This document shows, one piece after another, positions 1-7,898 of a stretch of DNA of 51,216 nt. The DNA comes from UMGS973 sp045599945 (GTDB taxonomy: Bacteria; Bacillota; Clostridia; Peptostreptococcales; Anaerovoracaceae). The stretch is taken from positions 1 to 51,216 of the forward strand of contig JAZRWY010000020.1 of the NCBI GenBank assembly GCA_045599945.1, written 5' to 3'. A program made the translations under genes and the position numbers. Position 1 is the first letter of the stretch. Each line of letters begins with the position of its first letter. The notes below the pieces were generated by a model. It saw nothing but the letters and a program-made list of their open reading frames with translations. It ran no database searches and was not told the DNA's origin.

Positions 1-4
1 TCAT
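1..4 (-). CDS. Start codon of a leftward gene cut by the window edge
   Basis: On the minus strand an ATG lies at 4-2, preceded by an 8-nt SD (AGAAGGAG) with 8 nt before the ATG. A promoter with a 17-bp spacer stands upstream. Only the start codon and one further base are inside the window, so nothing can be said about the product. The gene would run in the same direction as deoC but is separated from it by a terminator and has its own promoter. Confidence 0.5.
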
Positions 5-12
5 GTTAATTT

Positions 13-72
13 TCTCCTTCTCTGATTTGGATTGCAGTTGGCGGACCGCATTCCAAGTTTAACAGAAGGAGA
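13..72 (-). promoter_or_regulatory. 5' leader with self-complementary SD
   Basis: Read on the minus strand, the leader carries TCTCCTTCT at 72-64 and its exact complement AGAAGGAGA, which contains the SD, at 21-13. Between the arms are a further TTGGA/TCCAA pair and a small GCGG/CCGC hairpin. Folding would bury the ribosome-binding site of the gene starting at position 4. This looks like translational control by an RNA structure; I do not recognise a known riboswitch class in it. Confidence 0.4.
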
Positions 73-85
73 TTTTTTGTTCAAA

Positions 86-114
86 TGCATAGCATTTACG
101 GAACCACACGTCAA
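86..114 (-). promoter_or_regulatory. Promoter of the leftward edge gene
   Basis: On the minus strand -35 TTGACG (114-109) and -10 TATGCA (91-86) are separated by 17 bp. Transcription would begin near position 79 and produce a leader of about 75 nt. Confidence 0.5.
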
Positions 115-124
115 ACGTGTGGTT
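102..124. promoter_or_regulatory. 9-bp palindrome over the -35 box (operator or hairpin)
   Basis: Perfect arms AACCACACG and CGTGTGGTT flank a 5-base centre. The -35 hexamer of the leftward promoter lies inside the dyad, which is where a repressor operator is often placed. On the plus strand the arms are followed by TTTTACTT, so a weak terminator is the alternative reading. Confidence 0.45.
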
Positions 125-134
125 TTACTTATAC

Positions 135-168
135 AAAAAAGTCTTCCGAAATCCCGGAAGACTTTTTT
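135..168 (-). terminator. Terminator of the ldt-deoC unit
   Basis: GTCTTCCG pairs with CGGAAGAC, and the stem is flanked by six A and six T residues, so it could act in both directions. It begins just past the deoC stop codon. Confidence 0.85.
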
Positions 169-171
169 GTA

Positions 172-828
172 CTATTGATTCTCTTTCATGATATCTACGG
201 ATGCGGAAGCACCGATTCTGTCAGCACCTGCGTCAATCATTTCCAGGACTGTCTGAAGGTCCCTGATTCCGCCGGACGCCTTGACCTTGGCTCTGTTTCC
301 TACGGTTTTTTTCATCAGAGCCACATCTTCTTTTGTAGCGCCTCCGGTGCTGAAACCGGTAGAGGTTTTTACAAATGCAGCGCCTGCCGAAGCGGCAAGT
401 TCGCAGGCTTTGATTTTTTCTTCATCCGTGAGAAGGCAGGCCTCGATGATGACCTTTACAATGGCATCGTATTCACCGGCTTTTGTGACAACGCCGGCGA
501 TATCATCCAGGACCAGGTCATAATCCCTGTCTTTTAATGCGCCGATGTGAATGACCATGTCTATTTCAGAGGCGCCGTTTTCGCAGGCCTTCATGGTCTC
601 ATAAGCCTTTGCCTCTGCATGCATGGCTCCCAGAGGGAAGCCGACCACGCAGGCAAGCTTCACATCGCTTCCGGAAAGTTCTTCCTTTGCAAGGGACGCG
701 TGGCAGCTGTTTACACATACGGCATAAAAGCCATATTCTCTTGCTTCGCGGCAGAGCGTGCGGATCTGCTCACTGGTTGCTTCCGGTTTTAAAAGTGTAT
801 GATCAAAAAATTGATTCAGATTCTTCAT
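172..828 (-). CDS. deoC: Deoxyribose-phosphate aldolase
   Basis: Cytoplasmic class I aldolase that cleaves 2-deoxyribose-5-phosphate to glyceraldehyde-3-phosphate and acetaldehyde in deoxynucleoside catabolism. The TIM-barrel family signature is complete: the Asp of EIDMVIHIG, the Schiff-base Lys of FVKTSTGF and the second Lys of KASGGIR. The 218-residue length is usual for the family. The start is placed at MKNLNQ because GGAG stands 6-7 nt before it; an in-frame TTG (843) and ATG (840) upstream lack an SD and overlap the preceding stop. It follows the L,D-transpeptidase gene by 11 bp, so the two are probably co-transcribed although their functions do not obviously connect. No other deo gene is in view. 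Confidence 0.95.
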   Translation of the reverse strand: MKNLNQFFDHTLLKPEATSEQIRTLCREAREYGFYAVCVNSCHASLAKEELSGSDVKLACVVGFPLGAMHAEAKAYETMKACENGASEIDMVIHIGALKDRDYDLVLDDIAGVVTKAGEYDAIVKVIIEACLLTDEEKIKACELAASAGAAFVKTSTGFSTGGATKEDVALMKKTVGNRAKVKASGGIRDLQTVLEMIDAGADRIGASASVDIMKENQ

Positions 829-839
829 TTTTATCTCCA

Positions 840-2243
840 TCAATAAAAAGTAATGACAATGGTTCCGGCTTCCACATTGTTGAATATTTCACCGGCTGCA
901 TGGACCGGAAGGTTGACACATCCATGGCTTCCGTTCTTCTTGTAGATGGTTCCGCCAAATTCGTCTCTCCAGTCTGCATCGTGAAGTCCCTGGCCGTTAT
1001 AGAATGGCATCCAGTATCTTACTTCACTTTCATAATCTGTTTCATCTTCTTCATTACCGCCGCGCAGAGTAGCATCCCGCTCTTTATATGCAATGGCGAA
1101 TACTCCGGATGCGGTACCGTGCGCAACTCCGGTCTTGTCTTTTTTCAGACAGCCGGATACGCAGGATGTCTCCACGATTCTCTTTCCGTTTTTGTAAAGA
1201 TAGACTTTCTGATCGGAAAGATCAACCTCCACATAGGTATTCAGGATGTCATCGACACCGCTGCGGCCGTTTCCCTTCACGGAATAGACCGGCTCTCTGG
1301 AAACATCTTTTCCTTCCTTGAGCTCTTTGATGAGCTGTTTGGTTTCTGCTTTCTGGTCGACGATATATCCATAGGTTCCGTGATTCAGAAGAACCGTTCT
1401 TCCTGAGGTTGCCTTGAATTGTCTTTTGCTGAAGTAGGTATCGTATTTTAATGCGATTTCATGGACATACGCTTCCACAGCCTCTTCATCAACCTTGATG
1501 GTGCCGTCTCTGGCATCGATGAACTTGTTCAGCTGTTCCGGAGTCAAGGTTTCTGTTTTATCGCCAAAGGTATATGTAATCTGAGTCTTCAGATACTGAT
1601 TGCAGTATTCCAGTTCCTTAGCAATCTGAGGACTTTCTTTTGTGATTTCCGGAAGATCGATGTAATTATCGTGTGAATAGTTCAGAGAATGCTTTCCGGC
1701 TTCAATGGCAGCATAGATATCCTTTGTCAGCTTATCCTGGTCCAGGCTGTCGCCATATACAGCATCCACGACATTGAAATCTGCAGTGGATAAATCGACA
1801 TAGGCATCGGAGGTAAGGGTTCTTCCTTTGTTTTCCGATTCCATGAATGATGAAAGTTCCCGGTCGAATTCATCTGTCGTCTTATATATTTTCATTGGAA
1901 TGGTCACATCATACTGAGTGCCTGTGAGATGCTTGATATAGCTGATGAATCCCTGCTCTGCTACGGCGTTATCCAATGCATCCAGCAGTTCATACTTCAT
2001 TCCATAAAGAGGAAGGGAAGTATCGGCAGTCAGCTTGAAATCCTCAGTATTCATATGATTGACCAGTGCTCTCTTGGCCTCTTTTTTTGTCATGCAGGAA
2101 ACGTCCAGTCCGTTGACTGAGATGTTTGCCGGCATGGTCGAGGCATTTCTGGAGACATTTTTTTCATTTGTCCACATGCCGAAAAGCACGACAGCAATCA
2201 ATGCAATGATTCCTAATGTGATATATAACGGTTTTCTTTTCAT
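840..2243 (-). CDS. L,D-transpeptidase (YkuD) with N-terminal membrane anchor
   Basis: Cell-wall cross-linking enzyme forming 3-3 peptidoglycan cross-links or attaching proteins to the wall, acting outside the membrane. Residues 6-25 form one membrane segment. The middle part, about 40-330, resembles the peptidoglycan-binding domain 4 arrangement seen in clostridial YkuD proteins. The catalytic domain covers about 335-467 and ends with SHGCVNLP, with the nucleophile at Cys442. The 467-residue length fits the multidomain clostridial type. The SD GAGGAGAA precedes the ATG. It is the first gene of a two-gene unit with deoC and is divergent from the gene at 2403. Confidence 0.92.
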   Translation of the reverse strand: MKRKPLYITLGIIALIAVVLFGMWTNEKNVSRNASTMPANISVNGLDVSCMTKKEAKRALVNHMNTEDFKLTADTSLPLYGMKYELLDALDNAVAEQGFISYIKHLTGTQYDVTIPMKIYKTTDEFDRELSSFMESENKGRTLTSDAYVDLSTADFNVVDAVYGDSLDQDKLTKDIYAAIEAGKHSLNYSHDNYIDLPEITKESPQIAKELEYCNQYLKTQITYTFGDKTETLTPEQLNKFIDARDGTIKVDEEAVEAYVHEIALKYDTYFSKRQFKATSGRTVLLNHGTYGYIVDQKAETKQLIKELKEGKDVSREPVYSVKGNGRSGVDDILNTYVEVDLSDQKVYLYKNGKRIVETSCVSGCLKKDKTGVAHGTASGVFAIAYKERDATLRGGNEEDETDYESEVRYWMPFYNGQGLHDADWRDEFGGTIYKKNGSHGCVNLPVHAAGEIFNNVEAGTIVITFY

Positions 2244-2285
2244 TGTATTCTCCTCAATAAATCTCCACTGAATCAGTTTACATCA

Positions 2286-2315
2286 TTGTTACGAAGTTGT
2301 TAAGCAGATAGTCAA
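2286..2315 (-). promoter_or_regulatory. Promoter of the ldt-deoC unit
   Basis: TTGACT (2315-2310) and TAACAA (2291-2286) on the minus strand with an 18-bp spacer; the -10 box is a weak match. Confidence 0.4.
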
Positions 2316-2348
2316 AAATAATACAAATTTGCCCAACTAATTAAGTAA

Positions 2349-2377
2349 TTGAATATGCTGTGTATGCGTGTTAATAT
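2349..2377 (+). promoter_or_regulatory. Promoter of the secreted-protein gene
   Basis: TTGAAT (2349-2354) and TAATAT (2372-2377), spacer 17 bp. The predicted start of transcription is about 20 nt before the chosen ATG. Confidence 0.6.
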
Positions 2378-2402
2378 ATAAAAGATTGTGAGGTGTAATG
2401 GA

Positions 2403-3200
2403 ATGAAGAAGATATTTAAGGTTACAGTTGTGCTTGCAGCTCTCATATGCTGCCTAGCAGCAGTATCACTTACTGCATCAGCAGAAGAACAGGTGAAAGA
2501 ATTAAATACTGTTGAAGACCTGCAGCAGCTCTTTCTTGAAGGCGGAGCAGGAAGAATAACTGGATACATTGATGCCAGAGATCAGAGTCTTGAGATCAGG
2601 AACAATAAGACGGTTAAAATATATACAGGGAATACAGACCTTATATTCAGCGCAGACCGTGTATCGATAGCAGGAGAACTTATTCTTGTAGGAGAAGAGA
2701 AAGGAAAGCCGGGATGCCTGCAGTTTGTGGGACCGGAAGAGAGAGAGGATGTAACGGTCAGGGGTAGACTCATTCTTGACAAGGTAGATCTTTTTGCAAA
2801 CCGCATTGCCGGCGGAGGATACATATACTGTAACTGCGGATCGGTAAGGGTTAAAAACATAAGCTGCAACTGCATCACATTCATGCCGTCTGCGTATGCG
2901 CAGGGCCTTTCTCAGCGGATTTCATCAGATCAGTTCATGGAAATGGTGGAAAGTGGAAAGCTTATGGATGTTACCTGTCCCGAATATGCTTTCCAGTGCT
3001 GGATCAATGAAAATCATGAGGTGGTTACAGAGATGGATACCGAAGGGGTACATTCATACCATCCAATCTGGAAGGCTGAATCAGGCATCGCAGCATCATC
3101 TTTTGGAGAAGGGTCCATCTGGAAAATCCTTACCGCCATATTTGCAGTGACAACAGTCATGTTTGCAGCGCTGTACTTAAGAAACAGGAAAAACGCATAA
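2403..3200 (+). CDS. Secreted, C-terminally membrane-anchored protein of unknown function
   Basis: I do not recognise the family. Residues 1-25 form a signal peptide with a likely cleavage after TASA. The extracellular part, about 26-235, contains a stretch of short repeating beta-like segments with a hydrophobic rhythm, reminiscent of a right-handed beta-helix, and several Cys residues (CNC, SCNC) that could form disulfides. A single C-terminal membrane helix (IWKILTAIFAVTTVMFAAL) is followed by a positive tail, so the protein faces outward. The start is MKKIFK at 2403, with GAGGTG upstream; the in-frame GTG at 2388 would lie inside the SD. It is monocistronic between its own promoter and a terminator. 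Confidence 0.75.
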   Translation: MKKIFKVTVVLAALICCLAAVSLTASAEEQVKELNTVEDLQQLFLEGGAGRITGYIDARDQSLEIRNNKTVKIYTGNTDLIFSADRVSIAGELILVGEEKGKPGCLQFVGPEEREDVTVRGRLILDKVDLFANRIAGGGYIYCNCGSVRVKNISCNCITFMPSAYAQGLSQRISSDQFMEMVESGKLMDVTCPEYAFQCWINENHEVVTEMDTEGVHSYHPIWKAESGIAASSFGEGSIWKILTAIFAVTTVMFAALYLRNRKNA

Positions 3201-3207
3201 TATATAC

Positions 3208-3247
3208 AAAAGGTTCTGCAGCCTTCATGGCATGCAGGACCTTTTTT
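3208..3247. terminator. Bidirectional terminator
   Basis: GGTTCTGCA pairs with TGCAGGACC around a 12-nt loop, flanked by AAAA and TTTTTT. It lies between two convergent genes. Confidence 0.8.
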
Positions 3248-3948
3248 CATAGTCTGACAGTTATTTTCTCATCAATGACAGCTTCATCAGAAGACACACT
3301 GCAGTCATAGCAGAGGACATGAACTCCGGATTCTACTGCTTCGTTTAAAGTATCTGCAAACTCTGGATGGCGCTCTCTGTTAGGCTCAAAACTGGAAACG
3401 CCCTTCATGGTACATACAAAAAGAAGATAGGCGCTGTAACCCTGCCGGGTGGCAGCAATGAGCTCCTTGACATGTTTTACGCCTCTTTGTGTCGGGGCGT
3501 CGGGAAATTTTGCGGTTCCGCTGTCATTGAGGGTGCAGCCCTTGACTTCCATGAAAGCCTCTTTTCCATCTTCATCTTCAAGAAAAAAGTCAAAGCGGGA
3601 GCCCTGGAATGGCGTTTCCGGGCGGATGCGCGTCAGGGTCTTCATTCCGGGAAGAAGGAGACTTCCGGACCGAAGCGCTTCTTCTGCGATTCTGTTTGGT
3701 GCCTGGGAGTCGATATTTACCACCGAGCCCTGGAATTCCACGGAAATCAGGGAGTATCTGAGCTTTCTTGTTCCCATGGAGGCGGCATGGTCCTGAAGAT
3801 ACACTCTGACGCCGGGAACCAGAAGCTCCCCCAGTCTTCCGGTGTTTTTTACATGGGCTTTTACGGGCTCTCCGTCTATGGATACCATTGCGATGAATCT
3901 GTTCGGGCGGGATAAAAATATGCCCGCGGTTATGTTTTCATATCTCAT
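3247..3948 (-). CDS. sfsA: SfsA family protein (sugar fermentation stimulation, DNA/RNA-binding nuclease fold)
   Basis: The protein has the SfsA signatures: the N-terminal RYENITAGIFLSRPNRF segment with an OB-like region to about 80, then a restriction-endonuclease-like domain with FDFFLEDEDG and FMEVKGCTL, whose Asp and Glu-x-Lys residues are the presumed metal site. The physiological role of the family is unsettled. Length is 233 residues from ATG 3948; an ATG at 3975 would add nine residues not typical of the family. Neither start has a convincing SD. A promoter -10 box ends only 7 bp before ATG 3948, which suggests a leaderless transcript. Confidence 0.9.
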   Translation of the reverse strand: MRYENITAGIFLSRPNRFIAMVSIDGEPVKAHVKNTGRLGELLVPGVRVYLQDHAASMGTRKLRYSLISVEFQGSVVNIDSQAPNRIAEEALRSGSLLLPGMKTLTRIRPETPFQGSRFDFFLEDEDGKEAFMEVKGCTLNDSGTAKFPDAPTQRGVKHVKELIAATRQGYSAYLLFVCTMKGVSSFEPNRERHPEFADTLNEAVESGVHVLCYDCSVSSDEAVIDEKITVRL

Positions 3949-3963
3949 GTGATATAGTATAAT
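3935..3963 (+). promoter_or_regulatory. Promoter of lgt
   Basis: TTTTCA (3935-3940) and TATAAT (3958-3963), spacer 17 bp. The -35 is weak and the -10 perfect. It overlaps the opposite promoter of sfsA. Confidence 0.5.
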
Positions 3964-3984
3964 ATATTCATTCATATATTACAA
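3956..3984 (-). promoter_or_regulatory. Promoter of sfsA, overlapping the lgt promoter
   Basis: Minus-strand TTGTAA (3984-3979) and TATACT (3961-3956), spacer 17 bp. Start of transcription would fall at or next to the sfsA ATG (3948). Confidence 0.5.
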
Positions 3985-3999
3985 ACAGGGAGATTATCT

Positions 4000-4758
4000 A
4001 TGTTTACATCACCAGGGCCCATTGCATTTACAGTTTTCGGCATGGATATACGCTGGTATGGCATTCTGGTTGCATCCGGCGTCGTTCTTGGCTGCATGCT
4101 TTGCTATTTCAGGGCACCGAAATATAGAATCAATCAGGAGCATCTTCTGGATATCCTGCTGTTTTCCATACCAATCGGAGTCATCGGGGCAAGAGCATAT
4201 TTTGTGCTCTTTCACTGGAACTGGTATGCAGGAGATTTCATGAAGATGATCAACATACGGGAAGGCGGTCTGGCCATCCATGGCGGCCTTATTTTCGGCA
4301 TTCTTACGGCATACTGCGTCTGCAGATTCCATAAGATGAAATTCTTGTCCGTTCTGGATCTGGTGGCGCCGTCCATTGCTCTGGGACAGGCAATCGGAAG
4401 ATGGGGGAATTTCTTCAATTCTGAGGCGCACGGAGGACCCACGGATCTGCCATGGGCAGTCTATGTCAATGGCGTGGGCGTTCATCCCACATTTCTGTAC
4501 GAATCCATCTGGTGTTTTCTGCTGTGCATGTTTCTGCTCCTGAAAAGCAGAAACATCCGGTTCTCCGGTCAGGTTTTCTGCCTTTATGCAGTTCTCTATT
4601 CTGTGGAGCGTTTTCTTGTGGAGGCGCTCCGGACAGACAGTCTGATGATCGGACCGCTGAAGCAGGCGCAGGTATTGTCCCTGTGCGTGATCATAGGCGG
4701 CATCCTGCTGTATGGATTTCTGTCTAAAAAAAAGAAAAATGGAAGGAGAAAGAAGTAG
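4000..4758 (+). CDS. lgt: Prolipoprotein diacylglyceryl transferase
   Basis: Integral membrane enzyme that transfers diacylglycerol from phosphatidylglycerol to the lipobox cysteine of prolipoproteins, the first step of lipoprotein maturation. The family signature GRWGNFFNSEAHGG and the downstream HPTFLYES are present, within about seven membrane segments over 252 residues, the usual length. GGGAG precedes the ATG by 9 nt. Its products would include the lipoproteins at 16543 and 39664. The next gene starts directly after its stop codon. Confidence 0.95.
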   Translation: MFTSPGPIAFTVFGMDIRWYGILVASGVVLGCMLCYFRAPKYRINQEHLLDILLFSIPIGVIGARAYFVLFHWNWYAGDFMKMINIREGGLAIHGGLIFGILTAYCVCRFHKMKFLSVLDLVAPSIALGQAIGRWGNFFNSEAHGGPTDLPWAVYVNGVGVHPTFLYESIWCFLLCMFLLLKSRNIRFSGQVFCLYAVLYSVERFLVEALRTDSLMIGPLKQAQVLSLCVIIGGILLYGFLSKKKKNGRRKK

Positions 4759-5589
4759 ATGCCGGCAGCTTACGCACATAACCGTTTTGCAGATGCATGC
4801 ATGGAAACGCTTCCGGAAGAAGTGAAAACCATCGCCTCCAGCCATTATGATCTTTTTGCTCTCGGGGCGCATGGACCGGATGTGCTGTTTTATCATGTGC
4901 GATTTTTTCATCCCGATGAGATTACGGACCTTGGACGGAGAATGCATCATGAACCGGGCAGAAGGTTCTTTGAAAGGGTGCCGGAAATATACAGGGCATA
5001 TCCGGAAAAAGAGGAAATGCTGTCATACATCCTTGGATTTCTGGCGCATTTTGCACTGGACTCCTTCTGTCACAGATATATCAACAGAAAAGTACGGGAA
5101 ACAGAGTATTCCCATAACCGGATTGAAGCGCAGTATGAGGCATATCTCATGCGTCTGGACGGAAAAAAGCCGCTGAGGGTCAACCGTTCAGAAGTACTGC
5201 ATCCTGCCAGAAGATCCGCCAGAGTGATTTCGCGGTTTTTCTTTCTTCCTGAAAAAAAGGTGCTGGAAAGCATCAGAGGACAGAAAGTAATCATCCGTCT
5301 TCTTTATTCGCCGCATCAGGTGAGAAAGAAAATTGTGCGGTCTGTTCTGGAAAAAGCCGGGAGATGGCAGAAGGCAGGCGATCTGTTTCTGGACCGGGAG
5401 ATCATACCCGGATGCAGTCTGATCTGTGATGAAATCCATGAATTTCAGAAGAAAGCAAAGAAGGCTTATCCGGAGATGGCCCAGGAACTGATGGAATATC
5501 TGGAAGGCCGGGGCAGCCTTGGCGAAAGATTTGACATGGACTTTGAAGGAAAGAAGTGGGATGGAGACCACCCTGCGGACTTCACATGA
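4759..5589 (+). CDS. Zinc-dependent phospholipase C-like protein
   Basis: The 276-residue protein has the His/Asp pattern of the zinc-dependent phospholipase C domain common in clostridia: an early AYAHNRFAD, then GAHGPDVLFYH, then FLAHFALDSFCHRY near residues 95-110. No signal peptide is visible, so unlike secreted clostridial PLC it is probably cytoplasmic and its true substrate is unknown. The ATG follows the lgt stop codon without a gap, and the SD lies inside the end of lgt, so translation is probably coupled. The ychF promoter overlaps its 3' end. Confidence 0.8.
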   Translation: MPAAYAHNRFADACMETLPEEVKTIASSHYDLFALGAHGPDVLFYHVRFFHPDEITDLGRRMHHEPGRRFFERVPEIYRAYPEKEEMLSYILGFLAHFALDSFCHRYINRKVRETEYSHNRIEAQYEAYLMRLDGKKPLRVNRSEVLHPARRSARVISRFFFLPEKKVLESIRGQKVIIRLLYSPHQVRKKIVRSVLEKAGRWQKAGDLFLDREIIPGCSLICDEIHEFQKKAKKAYPEMAQELMEYLEGRGSLGERFDMDFEGKKWDGDHPADFT

Positions 5590-5609
5590 GCTGGTTTGTC
5601 TGATATAAT
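5581..5609 (+). promoter_or_regulatory. Promoter of ychF
   Basis: TTCACA (5581-5586) and TATAAT (5604-5609), spacer 17 bp; the -35 overlaps the end of the preceding gene. Confidence 0.55.
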
Positions 5610-5640
5610 ATGGAATGAAAAAGAATGAAGGAGAGAATCG

Positions 5641-6735
5641 ATGAAATTAGGAATCGTAGGACTTCCCAATGTAGGAAAGAGCACACTTTTTAATGCAATT
5701 ACGCAGGCAGGCGCAGAGGCTGCCAATTATCCATTCTGCACCATTGAACCGAACATCGGGGTTGTTACAGTGCCGGATGAAAGAATTACACGGCTTCACG
5801 AGATCTATCACTCGCGGAAGACCATCTATACCACCATCGAATTCTGTGACATCGCAGGACTGGTAAAGGGTGCATCCAGAGGAGAAGGTCTGGGGAACAA
5901 ATTCCTTGGTCATATCCGGGAAGTTGCAGCCATTGTACATGTTGTCAGATGTTTCGATGATGAAAATGTTGTTCATGTGGATGGAAGAATCGACCCTGTT
6001 TCAGATATTGAGACCATTAATACGGAGCTGATTCTTGCGGACATGGAGGTTCTTGACAGAAGGATTGCAAAGACAACCAAGAATCTAAAGGGTGACAAGA
6101 GTCTTCAGAAAGAACTGGACATTCTGAATCAGGTGAATGATTTCCTTGCAGAAGGGAAATCTGCAAGAGCCATGGAGCTTTCCGAGGAGGAAGCGGAATT
6201 CGTAAGCAGCCTGGATCTTCTCTCATACAAGCCGATTATCTATGTTGCAAATGTTTCGGAAGATGATGCAACCGATGAAGAGGATAATGCATATGTGAAG
6301 GCTGTCAGGGAATTTGCCGCAACAGAAGGCGCTGCAGCTGTAAAGATCTGCGCGGAAATCGAGCAGGAGATTTCGGAACTGGAAGAAGATGAAAAGCAGA
6401 TGTTTCTGGAGGAACTGGGCATCAGTGAATCCGGTCTGGATAAGCTGATCAAAGCATCCTACAGCCTGCTTGGACTGATTTCCTTCCTTACGGCAGGTGA
6501 AGATGAATGCCGTGCATGGACCATCCGGGAAGGCACAAAGGCGCCGCAGGCAGCAGGCAAGATTCATACGGATTTTGAAAGAGGCTTTATCCGGGCAGAA
6601 ACCATCGCCTATGATAAACTCATGGAATGCGAGGGAAGTCTGGCAAAGGCAAAGGAAAAAGGCTGGCTGAGGTCAGAAGGAAAGGATTATGTCATGAAAG
6701 ACGGTGACATCGTGAACTTCCTGTTTAATGTGTAA
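5641..6735 (+). CDS. ychF: Ribosome-binding ATPase YchF/Ola1
   Basis: Universally conserved OBG-family NTPase that prefers ATP and associates with the ribosome. The N-terminal G domain has the P-loop GLPNVGKST (residues 7-15), the G2/G3 region DIAGLVKGAS, and an altered G4 (YVANVSED) in place of NKxD, which is the family hallmark of ATP preference. A coiled coil spans about 130-190, and a TGS-like domain containing FLTAGEDECRAW and the end of the protein follows. Length 364 residues matches the family (363-366). The SD GAAGGAG is well placed. It is monocistronic, with its own promoter and terminator. Confidence 0.97.
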   Translation: MKLGIVGLPNVGKSTLFNAITQAGAEAANYPFCTIEPNIGVVTVPDERITRLHEIYHSRKTIYTTIEFCDIAGLVKGASRGEGLGNKFLGHIREVAAIVHVVRCFDDENVVHVDGRIDPVSDIETINTELILADMEVLDRRIAKTTKNLKGDKSLQKELDILNQVNDFLAEGKSARAMELSEEEAEFVSSLDLLSYKPIIYVANVSEDDATDEEDNAYVKAVREFAATEGAAAVKICAEIEQEISELEEDEKQMFLEELGISESGLDKLIKASYSLLGLISFLTAGEDECRAWTIREGTKAPQAAGKIHTDFERGFIRAETIAYDKLMECEGSLAKAKEKGWLRSEGKDYVMKDGDIVNFLFNV

Positions 6736-6740
6736 AAAAA

Positions 6741-6767
6741 TTTTAGGCTCCGGAAGGAGCCTTTTTC
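6741..6767. terminator. Terminator between ychF and the convergent transporter
   Basis: GGCTCC, loop GGAA, GGAGCC, followed by TTTTT; A-rich on the other side, so possibly bidirectional. Confidence 0.8.
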
Positions 6768-7636
6768 TATTTCTGAATTCTGGTATCCAGTGCCGTGCAT
6801 ATGATCAGAATTGCCGCACCAATCAGTCCGATGGAAGAGATTTTCTCTCCCAGAAGAAGGAAGGAGAAGGCCGCTGTCATGACAGGGCACAGACATTGCC
6901 ACAGGGCCGCATCCGATGATGAGATGCTTTCCATTGCCTTGTTCTGAAGGAAATAGCCGGCAACGGTGCACAAAATGGCAAGATATATGATAATCAGCCA
7001 GATTTTAAGATCGACATTTTCCAGGCTGATGCCATGCTCAAATATAATGGCGCAGATTCCGGCCATGAGAGCAGACATGCCGCTCTGAAGGCCGGTAAGG
7101 CTTAGTGCACTCATTTTAGATACCCCTCTTTCTCCGAAAATAAGGGCGCCTGCAAGAAGTGCAGCAGAAATGAGTGAGAAGACCTCGCCCATGCCAAATC
7201 CGCCGAGGCCGCCATATCCGCACATGAGATAGAGTCCCAGGATGATGAGAAGCTGGAACGGAATGTGCTTTCTGTCATATTTCCTGCGCATGAACAGGAA
7301 GGCGAGGATAGGGGTCATTATCGTTGAGAGGGAACGGAGAAATGCAACCGAGGTTGCTGCCGTCAGATCCAGTGCGATGTTTCCTGCGATATATGCCGCT
7401 GCAATGCAGATGGACGGAGTGAGCCAGTCTCTGACCCGGACAGCTTTCAGGTCCTGCATGACAGTTTTTCCTGAAATGAGGCACATGAAAAGAAAGGCAA
7501 TGGCATATCTTACAGTCAGAAGCGAATATACGGAGACTGTTTCGTATGCTGCCTTGGATATGGGATCTCCAAAACCATAGAGCAGGCATTGGAGCAGGAT
7601 GAAACTGTAGGCAATGTATCTCTTTTTTCTATCCAT
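6767..7636 (-). CDS. EamA/DMT-family transporter
   Basis: Ten-helix membrane protein of the drug/metabolite transporter superfamily, 289 residues, built as two EamA repeats of about 135-140 residues each. The repeats can be seen in the parallel segments ending repeat one (ILAFLFMRRKY) and repeat two (MTAAFSFLLLGEKIS). The substrate cannot be inferred; the family includes amino-acid and metabolite exporters. The start is MDRKKR at 7636 with GAGGT upstream; an open frame extends to 7849 but would run through promoter-like AT-rich sequence and lacks an SD. Confidence 0.88.
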   Translation of the reverse strand: MDRKKRYIAYSFILLQCLLYGFGDPISKAAYETVSVYSLLTVRYAIAFLFMCLISGKTVMQDLKAVRVRDWLTPSICIAAAYIAGNIALDLTAATSVAFLRSLSTIMTPILAFLFMRRKYDRKHIPFQLLIILGLYLMCGYGGLGGFGMGEVFSLISAALLAGALIFGERGVSKMSALSLTGLQSGMSALMAGICAIIFEHGISLENVDLKIWLIIIYLAILCTVAGYFLQNKAMESISSSDAALWQCLCPVMTAAFSFLLLGEKISSIGLIGAAILIICTALDTRIQK

Positions 7637-7652
7637 GATATACCTCAAGTTT

Positions 7653-7681
7653 AGTTTACCCGAAGTTGATGCATTTGAAAA
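7653..7681 (-). promoter_or_regulatory. Promoter of the DMT transporter gene
   Basis: Minus-strand TTTTCA (7681-7676) and TAAACT (7658-7653), spacer 17 bp; both boxes are moderate. Confidence 0.4.
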
Positions 7682-7752
7682 GAACATTTTTTGCAGGAGG
7701 ATTTTAGAGAGAATAAAAATATGAGAAAATATAAAATTTTCTGAAATATATG

Positions 7753-7781
7753 TTGACATACCCAATCTCAAGGTGTAATAT
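7753..7781 (+). promoter_or_regulatory. Strong promoter of a short independent transcript
   Basis: Consensus TTGACA (7753-7758) and TAATAT (7776-7781) with 17-bp spacer. It drives a region that holds only a 7-codon ORF and a terminator. Confidence 0.65.
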
Positions 7782-7874
7782 ATAGACAAGATAAAGAGAG
7801 AGAAAAAAGAAAAAAAGACCGAAGAAGGACAAAGGTTCTGAAGGTACAAAAATCAGAAAAGAAAGGAGCTTCAG

Positions 7875-7898
7875 ATGAGACTCAAAAGAATTTGTTAA
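7875..7898 (+). CDS. Seven-residue leader-type ORF (MRLKRIC)
   Basis: AAAGGAG stands 7 nt before ATG; the ORF is ATG AGA CTC AAA AGA ATT TGT TAA. The upstream transcript is very purine-rich, and a terminator hairpin begins one base after the stop codon. Residues 2-4 (R-L-K) match the plus-x-plus motif known to cause macrolide-dependent ribosome arrest in Erm leader peptides such as ErmDL. A regulatory leader peptide is the likeliest reading, but no resistance gene follows on this strand; the next gene is the PerR-like regulator, which has its own promoter. Confidence 0.5.
   Translation: MRLKRIC

Noticed and set aside
85..537. Plus-strand open frame of 150 codons with an AGAAGGAG in front
   Set aside because: It lies antisense to deoC and crosses the deoC terminator. 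The apparent SD is the complement of the leftward leader's anti-SD arm.
609..1406. Plus-strand open frame of 265 codons
   Set aside because: It is antisense to the L,D-transpeptidase and the start of deoC; the Cys/Phe-rich composition and lack of SD mark it as a shadow frame.
4009..4950. Minus-strand open frame of 313 codons
   Set aside because: Antisense to lgt, whose motifs are complete; no SD and no family resemblance.
7637..7849. Longer N terminus for the DMT transporter
   Set aside because: The extension would read through AT-rich promoter sequence on both strands; GAGGT before 7636 and the family start favour the shorter protein.
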